Numbered from the stretch's first letter, positions 1-8,506 are shown. The stretch: DNA of 64,000 nucleotides from Nocardia beijingensis NBRC 16342 (GCF_001612785.1 NZ_BDBC01000045.1:89359-153358), one strand, 5' to 3'. The notes: generated from the letters alone by a model not told the origin. Numbers and translations are program-made.

Positions 1-881
1 GGCTTTCGCGCCGCGGCGTCCACCGAGGCAGCGGTCACGCCGGGGCGGACGGCCGCGACTGCCGCGGCCTGCGCGCGTTCCAGTTCGGCGTATCGGGCGG
101 CCACCTCCGGATCGGGCTCGCCGAGGACGTAGGTCCGGGTGGAGTCGGAGTAGTAGCCGGGCTCGACCGAGCCGCCGATGTCGATGACCACCACGTCACC
201 TGCCTCGATCCGGCGCTCGGACACGCGGTGATGCGGGTCCCCACCGTGCGGACCGCTGCCGACGATGACGAACGCCGCCTCGGTATGCCCCTCGGCCACG
301 ATCGCGTCCTCGATGTCGCGGCCGACCTCCGCCTCGGTGCGGCCGACCCGCAAGAACTCGCCCATGCGCGCGTGCACCCGGTCGATCGCTGCGCCCGCGC
401 GCCGCAGCGCGTCCACCTCGGCCGCATCCTTGATCATGCGCAGTTCGCGCAGCACGGGTGTGGCCGACACCGGAAGACCGGTGAACGACTCGGCCAGCGG
501 CAGCAGGTGCAGAGCGGGCATGACATCGGCGACGGCCACCCGGGAACCCACGTGCAGCGCGGACTTCACCAGCGCGTACGGGTTGTCGGTGCCGTCGACC
601 CACTCCAGCACTTGCAGCCCCAGTTCGCCCGCCGCCGAGGCCTCCAGCGACGCCAGCTCCAGTTTCGGGATCACGACCGACGGCGTCGCGCCGTCCGCCG
701 GGATCACCAGGCAGGTCAGCCGCTCGAACGACTCGGCCGCCGAGCCGATCAGGTAGCGCAGGTCCGGGCCGGGGGTGATCAGCAGGGCATCCAGATGGGC
801 GGCCCGAATCAGTTCCACGGCCCGCTCCAGCCGTGCTCCGTAGACGTCCGCCGCGAACCTCGAATCCGTATGCGCGCTCAT
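1..881 (-). CDS. pepE: M24 family metallopeptidase (Xaa-Pro dipeptidase-like), 3' end outside window
   Basis: A cytoplasmic creatinase/aminopeptidase P-fold peptidase, probably cleaving Xaa-Pro dipeptides. Read on the minus strand from an ATG at 881, 293 codons are visible before the window edge. Residues 1-140 look like the creatinase-type N-terminal domain. The catalytic half starts near 150 and shows GGDPHHR (about 213-219) and the metal-ligand Asp pair in VVIDIGG (D234) and YYSDSTRTY (D246). The later His/Glu ligands lie off the edge. It is divergent from the exonuclease gene at 965, the same arrangement as pepE (Rv2089c) and Rv2090 in M. tuberculosis. Family assignment is secure from motifs; substrate is inferred. 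Confidence 0.88.
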   Translation of the reverse strand, partial: MSAHTDSRFAADVYGARLERAVELIRAAHLDALLITPGPDLRYLIGSAAESFERLTCLVIPADGATPSVVIPKLELASLEASAAGELGLQVLEWVDGTDNPYALVKSALHVGSRVAVADVMPALHLLPLAESFTGLPVSATPVLRELRMIKDAAEVDALRRAGAAIDRVHARMGEFLRVGRTEAEVGRDIEDAIVAEGHTEAAFVIVGSGPHGGDPHHRVSERRIEAGDVVVIDIGGSVEPGYYSDSTRTYVLGEPDPEVAARYAELERAQAAAVAAVRPGVTAASVDAAARK

Positions 882-952
882 TCGTCCGACGTTACCCGCC
901 GCGACCGCCCGGCGAACGCCCAACTTCGCCGGGCGGTGTCGGTGCGACCGAG

Positions 953-958
953 TAGCCT
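953..958 (+). promoter_or_regulatory. -10 box of a probable leaderless promoter (exonuclease)
   Basis: TAGCCT fits the actinobacterial TANNNT -10 consensus and ends 6 nt before the GTG at 965. The transcript should therefore begin at or next to the start codon. No Shine-Dalgarno sequence precedes the GTG. Confidence 0.55.
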
Positions 959-964
959 CGGCCC

Positions 965-1930
965 GTGACCTCTGCTGCCGGTGGGCCCCTGTTGCTGTTG
1001 GACGGAGCCAGTCTGTGGTTCCGCGCCTTCCACGCCATCCCCGACAAGATCACCGCGCCCGACGGGCGCTCGGTGAACGCGCTGCGTGGTTTCACCGACA
1101 TGGTGGCGTCGCTGATCACCAGGTTCGCCCCCGGTCGGCTGGTCGTGTGCCTGGATCTGGACTGGCGCCCGGCGTATCGGGTCGAACTGGTCCCGTCCTA
1201 CAAAGCGCACCGGCTGGACACCTCGCCGGAGGCCGCCCCCGGCGCCGAGACCGTGCCCGACACGCTCACCCCGCAGGTCGAGATGATCCTGGAGGTGCTC
1301 GACGCCGCCGGGATCGCGACCGGCGGCGCGGAGGGCTTGGAAGCCGACGACGTGCTGGGCACCCTGGCGACCAGGGAGCGCGCCGACGAGGTGGTCGTGG
1401 TCAGCGGCGACCGCGACTTGCTGCAACTCGTCCGGGACGAACCCGCGCCCTCGGTGCGGGTGTTCTACGCCGGGCGGGGGCTGGCCAAGGCGGAATTGTT
1501 CGGTCCGGCCGAGGTGTCGGCGAAGTACGGTGTGCCGCTGCGCAACGCGGGCCCGGCCTACGCCGACATGGCGACGCTGCGCGGCGATGCCTCCGACGGC
1601 CTGCCCGGCGTGGCCGGCATCGGCGAGAAATCCGCCGCCGCCCTGATCTCCCGTTTCGGTTCCCTGGACGCCCTGGTTGCCGCCGTCGACGATCCCGGCG
1701 CCGACCTGGCGCAAGGCGTGCGCGCCAAGCTGCGCGCCGCCGAGGACTACTTGAAGGCCGCCGCACCGGTCGTGCGGGTGGTCTGCGACGCCGAAGTTGC
1801 CCTGTCCCGCGCCGACGTCCTGCCCACCGAACCGGCCGACCCCGACCGCCTGCGCGCCCTCGCCACCGCCTACAACGCCGAAAGCCCGGTCACGCGCCTG
1901 ATCACGGCACTAGCCGCCCGCACCGCCTGA
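965..1930 (+). CDS. 5'-3' exonuclease (PIN/FEN-like, H3TH domain)
   Basis: A 321-residue stand-alone 5'-3' exonuclease of the type fused to the N-terminus of DNA polymerase I, acting on flaps and nicked duplex DNA. The N-terminal LLLDGASLWFRAFHA carries the first metal-binding Asp. EADDVLG (near residue 120) and SGDRDLLQL (near 145) supply further acidic ligands. GDASDGLPGVAGIGEKSA (near 205-225) is the helix-3-turn-helix DNA-binding motif. The start is a GTG with a -10 box 6 nt upstream. It corresponds in position to Rv2090 of M. tuberculosis. Well-formed and full length. Confidence 0.92.
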   Translation: MTSAAGGPLLLLDGASLWFRAFHAIPDKITAPDGRSVNALRGFTDMVASLITRFAPGRLVVCLDLDWRPAYRVELVPSYKAHRLDTSPEAAPGAETVPDTLTPQVEMILEVLDAAGIATGGAEGLEADDVLGTLATRERADEVVVVSGDRDLLQLVRDEPAPSVRVFYAGRGLAKAELFGPAEVSAKYGVPLRNAGPAYADMATLRGDASDGLPGVAGIGEKSAAALISRFGSLDALVAAVDDPGADLAQGVRAKLRAAEDYLKAAAPVVRVVCDAEVALSRADVLPTEPADPDRLRALATAYNAESPVTRLITALAARTA

Positions 1931-2160
1931 CCGAGTCAGCCGACAAGCCCGCCCCACGCGCCGCGAAGGGCTGTTCCAGCGGCGAAGCGAACCCGATTTC
2001 GATGCCCTGGCCGGTCTCGCCCGCCGAGCAAACGCGAAGAGCAACCGGCGCCTCAGACACAAGCCGCGAAGCTCCAGCAAAACACGCATCCGCCGGAACT
2101 CACCGATGTCGCTCGTACACCACCGGGGCCGGTGGCCACTGAAGTCCGCGCATCAACCGC
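1931..2160. other. Gene-free intergenic stretch before the repeat elements
   Basis: Between the exonuclease stop and the first repeat copy no reading frame has a start signal or codon bias that supports a gene. A short perfect inverted repeat, CCACCGG-GG-CCGGTGG, lies at 2120-2135 and may be part of the exonuclease transcript end. The rest of the 570-bp gap (2161-2499) is filled by repeat copies. Confidence 0.5.
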
Positions 2161-2259
2161 CGACGCGCCCAGCGCACCGCAACCACAGGTTTCGAGCGAA
2201 GCGAGACCGAGCATCCGCGTTCGCGGCCCGGCTCGCGTGTGCGCGACGAAGGAGCAAGC
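2161..2259 (+). repeat. Partial copy (A) of the dispersed hairpin element
   Basis: This copy shares the left part of the element: GACGCGCCCAGCGCACC, then TTTCGAGCGAAGCGAGACC, then the left stem arm GTTCGCGGCCCGGCTCGCGT. Compared with full copies it lacks about 15 bp around the end of the left arm, and the similarity stops after GACGAAGGAGCAAGC, so the right arm and the terminal hairpin are missing. It therefore cannot form the long stem. Confidence 0.8.
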
Positions 2260-2311
2260 AACTGCAATGCCGACAGCCACCCCCGCGTGCGCTGGCAGTG
2301 CGTGTCGCGAC

Positions 2312-2499
2312 CGACGCGCCCAGCGCACCACAACTACGTCTTTCGAGCGAAGCGCGACCGAGCCTGTTCCGTTCGCGGCCCGGCTCGCGTGTGCGCGGCC
2401 GCCGCGTACGCGACGAAGGAGCAAGCGGCGGCCGCGCACACGCGAGCCACAAAGGGGCCGCGAACACGCCGCGCCGAAGGCGCGGCCAAACAAACACAG
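2312..2499 (+). repeat. Complete copy (B) of the dispersed ~187-bp hairpin element
   Basis: Order of parts: GCGCCCAGCGCACC block, TTTCGAGCGAAGCG block (2341-2354), left stem arm (2371-2405), 19-nt loop (2406-2424) containing GACGAAGGAGCAA, right arm (2425-2448 and 2455-2465) and a terminal hairpin CCGCGCC-GAA-GGCGCGG followed by AAACAAACACAG. The two arms pair perfectly over 35 bp, interrupted only by the 6-nt bulge ACAAAG (2449-2454). This copy abuts the 3' end of the DUF4333 gene (stop at 2501). All apparent reading frames across it are Arg-rich shadows. Confidence 0.9.
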
Positions 2500-2500
2500 C

Positions 2501-3190
2501 TCAGCTGGGGCGGCCGACCTCGTAGGTGCCGTCGTCCTTGGTGATCTTGATGGTCACCTTCTTGGCTTCGCCGCTGACCTTCACGCTGCATTCGAAGGTG
2601 GCGTCGACCTTGACTTCCTGGCCGGACGGGCAGGAGACGTCGCTGATGTCCTGAATGCCGTAGGAGTCCGACAGCACCTTCTTCACGCCGTCCTGCACGG
2701 CGGCCTGGTCCAGCTGGTCCTTGGCGGTCAACACGAGCACGAGCGCGACGATCGCGCCGACCACCGCGACACCGAGCACCGAAAGCCCGATGATCAGGCC
2801 TTTGTTCTTGCCGCCCTGCTGCGGCGGCTGCTGACCGGGAGCACCCCACTGCGGCTGCGGCTGCCCCCACTGCGGCTGCTGACCCTGCTGGCCCCAGTCC
2901 TGCTGCTGGGGCTGACCCCACTGCGGCTGCTGGCCCTGGGCGGGCTGCTGGCCCCACTGCGGTTGCTGAGGCTGCTGCGGCTGCTGACCCCACTGCTGCT
3001 GCGGCTGCTGACCCCACTGCTGCTGCTGATCTCCCCAGTGCTGGGTCGGCTGAGCCGAGGCCGGGGTCTGCGGCTGACCGCCCCACTGCTGCGTGGGACC
3101 GGCCCCGCCCGGTGCCTGCTGTCCACCCCACTGCTGGGTGGGATCGTTGCGTCCCTCCCCGGGGTCGTTCGGTCCGTACGGGCCGCTCAT
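2501..3190 (-). CDS. DUF4333 membrane-anchored protein with Gln/Trp-rich N-terminal repeats
   Basis: A 229-residue protein. Residues 1 to about 120 are low-complexity, dominated by Q-Q-W-G-Q-P repeats. One membrane segment follows (LIIGLSVLGVAVVGAIVALV). The extracytoplasmic C-terminal domain of about 85 residues has a Cys pair (DVSCPSG and TFECSV), typical of DUF4333. The ATG at 3190 is chosen because GGAGG lies 8 nt upstream; an in-frame start further upstream has no such site. Function is unknown. Members of the family occur widely in mycobacteria and Nocardia as secreted or lipoprotein-like proteins. The 3' end touches repeat copy B. Confidence 0.85.
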   Translation of the reverse strand: MSGPYGPNDPGEGRNDPTQQWGGQQAPGGAGPTQQWGGQPQTPASAQPTQHWGDQQQQWGQQPQQQWGQQPQQPQQPQWGQQPAQGQQPQWGQPQQQDWGQQGQQPQWGQPQPQWGAPGQQPPQQGGKNKGLIIGLSVLGVAVVGAIVALVLVLTAKDQLDQAAVQDGVKKVLSDSYGIQDISDVSCPSGQEVKVDATFECSVKVSGEAKKVTIKITKDDGTYEVGRPS

Positions 3191-3354
3191 CTGCTTGCCT
3201 CCACTCGCATCGTTGTACACACGGTAGCCCCCCGCGTGGGCCTCGTCGCATGACACGACTACTCCGCCACGGTCGGTACGCGAAAGAAATCAAATCACAA
3301 TCGAATCCGCCGTGTTGCTATTGCCGCCCGCCGCGCGCCCGTAGCTCGCGCCGC

Positions 3355-6057
3355 TCAGGCGGCGTCCACCGCCACGACACCCCGCCGGATCGCCCGCACC
3401 GCCTTGGCGGCCGTAGCGGCGACCTCGGGATCGTCGGCGGTGCCGTGGATCTGATCGAGCAGATCGATCACCTGTCGGCACCAGCGCACGAAGTCGCCGG
3501 CCGACAGCGGCGCGCCTTGGTCGCCGCTGGCGAGCAACGAATCGGCCAACCCATCGCCGCGCGCCCATTTGTACACGCCGTCGACGAAGCCGAGATCGGG
3601 TTCCCTGGTGGGCGGCAGCTTGTGCCGCGCTTCGTCGGACCGCAGCTCGGACCACACGCCGATGGTCGCGCCGACCGCGCGGCGGATCGGGGCCGTCGGT
3701 CCGGACGCGCCGAGATAGCCACCCTCCTGGCGGGATTCGTACACCAGGATCGACACCACCGCCGCCAGTTCCGCCGGGCCGAGGCCGCGCCACAGTCCCT
3801 TCCGGAGGCATTCGGCGACCAGCAGATCGCTTTCGGCGTAGAGGCGCGCCAACCGGCGTCCGTCGGCGGTCACCTCGCTCTCGTGCACGAATCCGCGCTC
3901 CTCGAGCAGACCGAGAATCCGGTCGAACGTGCGCGCCAGCGAGTTGGTGGTGGCGGCAACCTTCTGGCGCATCGCCTCCGTTTCGCGCAACAGACGGTTG
4001 TAGCGCTCGCCGATCCGGGCCAGTTGCTCGCGATCGGGCCTGGCGTGCGCCGGATGCGCGCGCAGGCTGCGGCGCAAGGTGGCCAGTTCGCGGTCGTCGG
4101 CCGCGGCGGAGTGCCTGCCGCGGCGTGGCCTGCCCGGCACCGAGATGCCCGTGCTGCGCAGCGCCGAGGCCAGATCGCGACGGGTGCGCGCGGTCCGGTG
4201 ATCCACCCGGCGCGGCAACCGCATGTGCCCGAGCGCCTCGGCGGGCACCGGGAAATCGGCGACCGAAACCCGTCCGGCCCACTTGTCCTCGGTGAGCACC
4301 AGCGGACGCGGATCGCCCGGCGTCGCGTCCGGCTCCAGGATCACCGCGAGCCCCGCGCGGCGGCCGGACGGAATCGCCACCACGTCACCGCGCCGCAGTG
4401 CGCCGAGCGCGTCCACCGCCGCGCCACGCCGGTCGGCACGGCTCTGCTGGGTCAGCTGCCGCTCCCGCTGCTTGATCCGCTCACGCAGCGACAGGTATTC
4501 GAGGAAGCCGCCTTCGGCGCCGCCGAGCTGGTCGCGCAACTTGCGCAGGGCCCCCTCGTTGCGTTCGATGCCGCGCACCAGCCCGACCACCGAGCGGTCC
4601 GCCTGGAACTGGGCGAACGATCGCTCCAGCAGGGCGCGCGACTCGTCGGCGCCCATCCGATCGATGAGGTTGATCGACATGTTGTAGCCCGGCCGGAACG
4701 AGCTGCGCAGCGGATACGTACGCGTCGAGGCCAGGCCGGCCACCGCGCTGGTGTCCACCTCGGGCTGCCACAGCACCACCGCGTGGCCTTCGACGTCGAT
4801 GCCGCGCCGCCCCGCACGCCCCGTCAGCTGGGTGTACTCACCTGGCGTCAGCTCCGCGTGCGACTCGCCGTTGAACTTGACCAGCCGTTCCAGCACCACG
4901 GTGCGCGCGGGCATGTTGATGCCGAGCGCCAGCGTCTCGGTGGCGAAAACGGCGCGCACCAGCCCGTTGACGAACAGTTCCTCGACGGTGTGCCGGAACG
5001 CGGGCAGCATCCCGGCGTGGTGCGCGGCGAGACCACGGTGCAGCGCCTCGCGCCATTCCCAGTAGCCGAGCACCTCCAGATCGGTCTTGGGCAGGTCGCC
5101 GGTGTGCTTCTCGATGATCGCGTCGACCTCGTCGCGCTCCTCCGGACGGCTCAGGTCCAGCCGCGAGCGCAGGCACTGCGCGAGCGCGCCGTCGCAGCCG
5201 GCCCGGCTGAAGATGAACGTGATCGCGGGCAGCAAGCCCTCTTCGTCCAGCTTGGCGAGCACCTCCGGCCGCGGCAGCGGGCGGAAATCCCGGCGCGGGC
5301 CGCCGCGACCGTTGCGCGGGGCGCCCCAGTTGTTCATCCGGTCGGCCGCCTCGCGGTGGCGGATGAACCGCACCAGGTCTTCGTCGACCAAGACCTTCTG
5401 CTCGGTGGATTTGGTGTCGAACAGGTCGAACATCCGCCGCCCCACCATGACGTGCTGCCACAGCGGAACGGGCCTGGTCTCGTCGACCACCACCGCGGTG
5501 TCGCCGCGCACGGTCTCCATCCAGGCGCCGAACTCCTCGGCATTGCTCACCGTGGCCGAAAGACTGACCAACCGCACGTCCGGGGGCAGGTGCAGGATGA
5601 CCTCCTCCCACACGGCGCCGCGGAACCGATCGGCGAGGTAGTGCACCTCGTCCATCACCACATAGGACAACCCGCGCAGCGCGTCGGAGGAGGCGTAGAG
5701 CATGTTGCGCAGCACCTCGGTGGTCATCACGACCACCGGCGCGTCCGGATTGATCGATTGGTCGCCGGTCAGCAGTCCGACGTTGTCGCGGCCGTGACGC
5801 TCGGTGAGGTCGGCGAACTTCTGATTCGACAACGCCTTGATCGGCGTGGTGTAGAAGCACTTCCCGCCCGCCGCCAGCGCCAGGTGCACGGCGAACTCGC
5901 CGACCACCGTCTTACCCGCGCCCGTGGGCGCGCAGACCAGGACACTGTGGCCTTCTTCGAGCGCCGCACAGGCGTCGCGCTGAAAAGGATCCAGCCGGAA
6001 CTTCAGTTCGGCGGAGAATACGGCCAACTCGCCCGTCTGCGACCGGTCAACTGTCAC
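3355..6057 (-). CDS. helY: Ski2-like DEAD/DEAH-box RNA helicase HelY
   Basis: A 900-residue superfamily 2 helicase, probably acting in RNA turnover or surveillance. Visible motifs: Walker A APTGAGKT (43-50), motif II DEVH (136-139), motif III SLSATVSN, and motif VI QLTGRAGRRGID, followed by the long C-terminal helical region typical of Ski2/Mtr4/HelY proteins. The GTG at 6057 lies 3 nt after the tatC stop (6061), so the gene is translated as part of the tatA-tatC-helY run. This is the same order as Rv2094c-Rv2092c. Full length for the family. Confidence 0.95.
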   Translation of the reverse strand: MTVDRSQTGELAVFSAELKFRLDPFQRDACAALEEGHSVLVCAPTGAGKTVVGEFAVHLALAAGGKCFYTTPIKALSNQKFADLTERHGRDNVGLLTGDQSINPDAPVVVMTTEVLRNMLYASSDALRGLSYVVMDEVHYLADRFRGAVWEEVILHLPPDVRLVSLSATVSNAEEFGAWMETVRGDTAVVVDETRPVPLWQHVMVGRRMFDLFDTKSTEQKVLVDEDLVRFIRHREAADRMNNWGAPRNGRGGPRRDFRPLPRPEVLAKLDEEGLLPAITFIFSRAGCDGALAQCLRSRLDLSRPEERDEVDAIIEKHTGDLPKTDLEVLGYWEWREALHRGLAAHHAGMLPAFRHTVEELFVNGLVRAVFATETLALGINMPARTVVLERLVKFNGESHAELTPGEYTQLTGRAGRRGIDVEGHAVVLWQPEVDTSAVAGLASTRTYPLRSSFRPGYNMSINLIDRMGADESRALLERSFAQFQADRSVVGLVRGIERNEGALRKLRDQLGGAEGGFLEYLSLRERIKQRERQLTQQSRADRRGAAVDALGALRRGDVVAIPSGRRAGLAVILEPDATPGDPRPLVLTEDKWAGRVSVADFPVPAEALGHMRLPRRVDHRTARTRRDLASALRSTGISVPGRPRRGRHSAAADDRELATLRRSLRAHPAHARPDREQLARIGERYNRLLRETEAMRQKVAATTNSLARTFDRILGLLEERGFVHESEVTADGRRLARLYAESDLLVAECLRKGLWRGLGPAELAAVVSILVYESRQEGGYLGASGPTAPIRRAVGATIGVWSELRSDEARHKLPPTREPDLGFVDGVYKWARGDGLADSLLASGDQGAPLSAGDFVRWCRQVIDLLDQIHGTADDPEVAATAAKAVRAIRRGVVAVDAA

Positions 6058-6060
6058 TCG

Positions 6061-7014
6061 TCAGAGCGTATCGGAGTAGTCCGACACCGGTCGTGTGGAT
6101 TTCTCCGCGGGCGTACCGATCGACCCGGCCGGATCGATCGGCTCCGGTGCGCCGAGTTCGGAGGCCTCCTCGTCCGACAGCGCGGCCAGGTCCTCGCGCT
6201 CCTTGCGCGCCCTGCGCAGGTCGTTGATCCGGGAGAACTGGATCGCCACCTCGAACAACACGGTCAGCGCCAAGGCCAGCGCCAGCATCGAGAAGGGATC
6301 CTGCGGCGTCACGATGGCCGCGAACACGAACAAGCCGAACGTGATCCCCCGCCGCCACGCCTTGAGCCGCTCGTAGGTCAGGACGCCGACCAGGTTCAGC
6401 CCGACGATCAGCAACGGCGTCTCGAAACTGACCCCGAAGATGATCAGCAACTGGATGATGAACGAGAAATACTGCGATCCGCTCAGCGCCGTGATCTGCA
6501 CGTTGTCGCCGATGGTGAGCAAGAAGCTCAACGCGTGCGCGATCACCACGTAGGCCAGCACCGCTCCGGCGGCGAACAACACCGTGCCCGAGGACACGAA
6601 CCCGACCGCGTACTTGCGCTCCTTCGCGTACAACCCCGGGGTGATGAACGCCCACAACTGGTACAGCCAGATCGGCGCCGCCAGCACCACGCCCGCGGTC
6701 AAGCCGACCTTCAATCGCAGCGTGAACTGCTCGAACGGCGCGGTCGCCAGCAGACGGCATTCGCCGTCCGGGGTCAGCGACGCACGGGCCGACGAGGGCA
6801 GCGAGCAATACGGCCCGCGCAGGATCTCACCGAGGCTCTCGATGCCCAGGAACCCGTGCGCGTACCACAGGAACCCCAGCACCGTCGTCGCGATCACCGC
6901 CGCGATCGACACCAGCAACCGGTAACGCAGCTCCTGCAGATGCTCGACCAACGACATGGTGCCGTCGGGATTGGTCCTGCGCTTACTGCGCCGCGGATCG
7001 AACGGGATTCGCAT
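6061..7014 (-). CDS. tatC: Sec-independent protein translocase TatC
   Basis: A 317-residue polytopic membrane protein that binds twin-arginine signal peptides as the core of the Tat export complex. After a basic N-terminus come the TatC hallmark SLVEHLQELRYRLL (about residues 21-34) and six predicted membrane segments, with the conserved periplasmic region around residues 50-110 and FETPLLIVG in the middle. The C-terminal tail is acidic and Ser-rich. ATG at 7014; helY follows 3 nt after the stop. A hairpin separates it from tatA, just upstream. Confidence 0.95.
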   Translation of the reverse strand: MRIPFDPRRSKRRTNPDGTMSLVEHLQELRYRLLVSIAAVIATTVLGFLWYAHGFLGIESLGEILRGPYCSLPSSARASLTPDGECRLLATAPFEQFTLRLKVGLTAGVVLAAPIWLYQLWAFITPGLYAKERKYAVGFVSSGTVLFAAGAVLAYVVIAHALSFLLTIGDNVQITALSGSQYFSFIIQLLIIFGVSFETPLLIVGLNLVGVLTYERLKAWRRGITFGLFVFAAIVTPQDPFSMLALALALTVLFEVAIQFSRINDLRRARKEREDLAALSDEEASELGAPEPIDPAGSIGTPAEKSTRPVSDYSDTL

Positions 7015-7071
7015 GGTTGGTGATCGCCCCTGGGTTCACGTGCCTCGCACGGCTCGGCAACAGCACTGAGT

Positions 7072-7097
7072 CCGGAGTGAGCTGTTCCTCACTCCGG
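7072..7097 (-). terminator. Hairpin between tatA and tatC (partial terminator or RNA-stability element)
   Basis: CCGGAGTGAG and CTCACTCCGG form a perfect 10-bp stem with a 6-nt loop (7082-7087), between the tatA stop and the tatC start. No T tract follows in either direction. A role in attenuating or processing the transcript is inferred, possibly lowering TatC relative to TatA. Confidence 0.55.
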
Positions 7098-7112
7098 CGC
7101 GAGCGGCTCCGC

Positions 7113-7370
7113 TCAGACCGATTTCTGCTCGGTGCGGGGCTCGGTGGCCTGCGGCGACTGCTGTGCGGCGGGCAACTGCGGTGCGGGCTGCTGAGCCTGC
7201 GCGCCGCCCGCGGGCGCGTTGCCCTCGTTCTGCATCTGACTGACTTCGCTCTTGAAGATGCGCAACGACCGGCCCAAGCTGCGGGCCGCGTCGGGCATCC
7301 GCTTCGCGCCGAAGAACATCACGAAGACCACCGCAATGATCAGCCAGTGCCAGATGCTCAGACTGCCCAT
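7113..7370 (-). CDS. tatA: Sec-independent protein translocase TatA
   Basis: An 85-residue pore-forming subunit of the Tat exporter. One N-terminal membrane segment (LSIWHWLIIAVVFVMFFG) is followed by the hinge FGAKRMPDAARSLGRSLRIF, whose amphipathic helix lies on the membrane, and then a Gln/Ala/Pro-rich tail. ATG at 7370 is preceded by GGGAGG at 6-nt spacing. It is the first gene of tatA-tatC-helY. High copy of TatA over TatC is normal, which fits the hairpin after this gene. Confidence 0.95.
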   Translation of the reverse strand: MGSLSIWHWLIIAVVFVMFFGAKRMPDAARSLGRSLRIFKSEVSQMQNEGNAPAGGAQAQQPAPQLPAAQQSPQATEPRTEQKSV

Positions 7371-7434
7371 GATCTACCTCCCAAGACTGTGATGTTTCGA
7401 TGCTACCGGAGGGTGACGTGCGCGAACGCCGCCG

Positions 7435-8484
7435 TCACCGCTCGTTCGCCCGGCGTTCCGGCGCGCCGCCCGCCGTGGCGGCCCGCAATTGGTCGAGCAG
7501 GTCCCGTCCACTCCACACGCGCCTGCCGCCCAGCTCGGCCGCGACGATCAATTCGGTCAGCCGCTGATTCACCGGCGTCGGCATACCGACCATCGCGCCC
7601 AGTTCGACGATTTCCCCGCACAGCCAGGAGATTTCGGTCTTACGACCCAGCTCCAGGTCGTCGGCCATGGACGAACGCGCCACCGGATCGATGGCGAGCA
7701 CCTGCCCGGCCACCCGCCGGAACAGGCCGTCGGGCACGGTCAGCAGCGCCGCCATCACCCGGGGCGGCAGCGGGGTCAGCCGGGCGGGGCGAATTCGCGC
7801 CTTGTTCATCACATCGAGCGCTTCCCGCTGGGTCAGCGCGAGACAGCGGCGGTAGTCCCGGTCGGCGAGTTCCTCCCGCAGTGGGCGCCCCGACAGCGCG
7901 TTGATCGGGTTGTTCAGATTCAGCAGCAGCTTCGCCCACTGCACCGGGCGCAGGTCGGGATACCGGCGCAAGCCGAGCCTCGCGCGCTCGAAGACGTCGA
8001 GGAACGGCGCAAGGGCCGGATCGTCCTGTACCGCCAGACCGCCTTCGGTGCCCCGATGGAAATGCCCGCCGGGGTGGTGCACGACGTTGAACATCACCAT
8101 TCCGGCCAGGACGACGCAGTGCGGCAGGATCTCGCGGATCACCGAATCGTTGCCGATGCCGTTCTGCAGGCTGAGCACCACGGTGCCGGGCCGGATCTTG
8201 CCCGCGAGCTCGCGCACCGCCTCCGCCGTCGCCGCCGATTTCACCGTTACCAGCACCAGGTCCGCCGAGCCGACGTCATCCGGTTCGGTCGCGCGATGGA
8301 AGCGGTCCGGCGGCAGCGCGTCGTCACCGCCGTCGAGATCGGTGAGCCGAAGCCCGAACGCGCCGAGTTCGTCCAGCACCCGCTTGCGGCCGACCAGGGT
8401 GACCTCCGCGCCGGCGACGCCGAGTTTGCCGCCGACGAAGTTGCCGATGCTGCCGGCGCCCACCACAAACACACGACTGTTCAT
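7435..8484 (-). CDS. 2-dehydropantoate 2-reductase family oxidoreductase (ApbA/PanE-like)
   Basis: A 349-residue NADPH-binding ketopantoate reductase-type enzyme. The N-terminal Rossmann motif is VVGAGSIGNFVG, and the C-terminal helical domain contains WAKLLLNLNNPINA, which holds the family's catalytic Lys. If it is a true PanE it reduces ketopantoate to pantoate for CoA synthesis, but many actinobacterial paralogues act on other 2-oxo acids. The start at 8484 is preferred over a more upstream in-frame one, which would overlap pafC. It lies 22 nt after the pafC stop and is probably cotranscribed with pafB-pafC. Confidence 0.85.
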   Translation of the reverse strand: MNSRVFVVGAGSIGNFVGGKLGVAGAEVTLVGRKRVLDELGAFGLRLTDLDGGDDALPPDRFHRATEPDDVGSADLVLVTVKSAATAEAVRELAGKIRPGTVVLSLQNGIGNDSVIREILPHCVVLAGMVMFNVVHHPGGHFHRGTEGGLAVQDDPALAPFLDVFERARLGLRRYPDLRPVQWAKLLLNLNNPINALSGRPLREELADRDYRRCLALTQREALDVMNKARIRPARLTPLPPRVMAALLTVPDGLFRRVAGQVLAIDPVARSSMADDLELGRKTEISWLCGEIVELGAMVGMPTPVNQRLTELIVAAELGGRRVWSGRDLLDQLRAATAGGAPERRANER

Positions 8485-8506
8485 GCCGGTAGGGCCTGTG
8501 CCTTCC

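Noticed and set aside
2106..2544. Arg-rich open frames with recurring RTRRRSKRR-like peptides at the repeat copies
   Set aside because: The repeated peptide only mirrors the DNA repeat. The frames have no ribosome-binding sites and the stem-loop explains the conservation better.
3112..7023. A 1303-codon plus-strand open frame across helY and tatC
   Set aside because: It is antisense to two clear genes, rich in Arg/His/Gln with no domain, and reflects GC-rich codon structure of the opposite strand.
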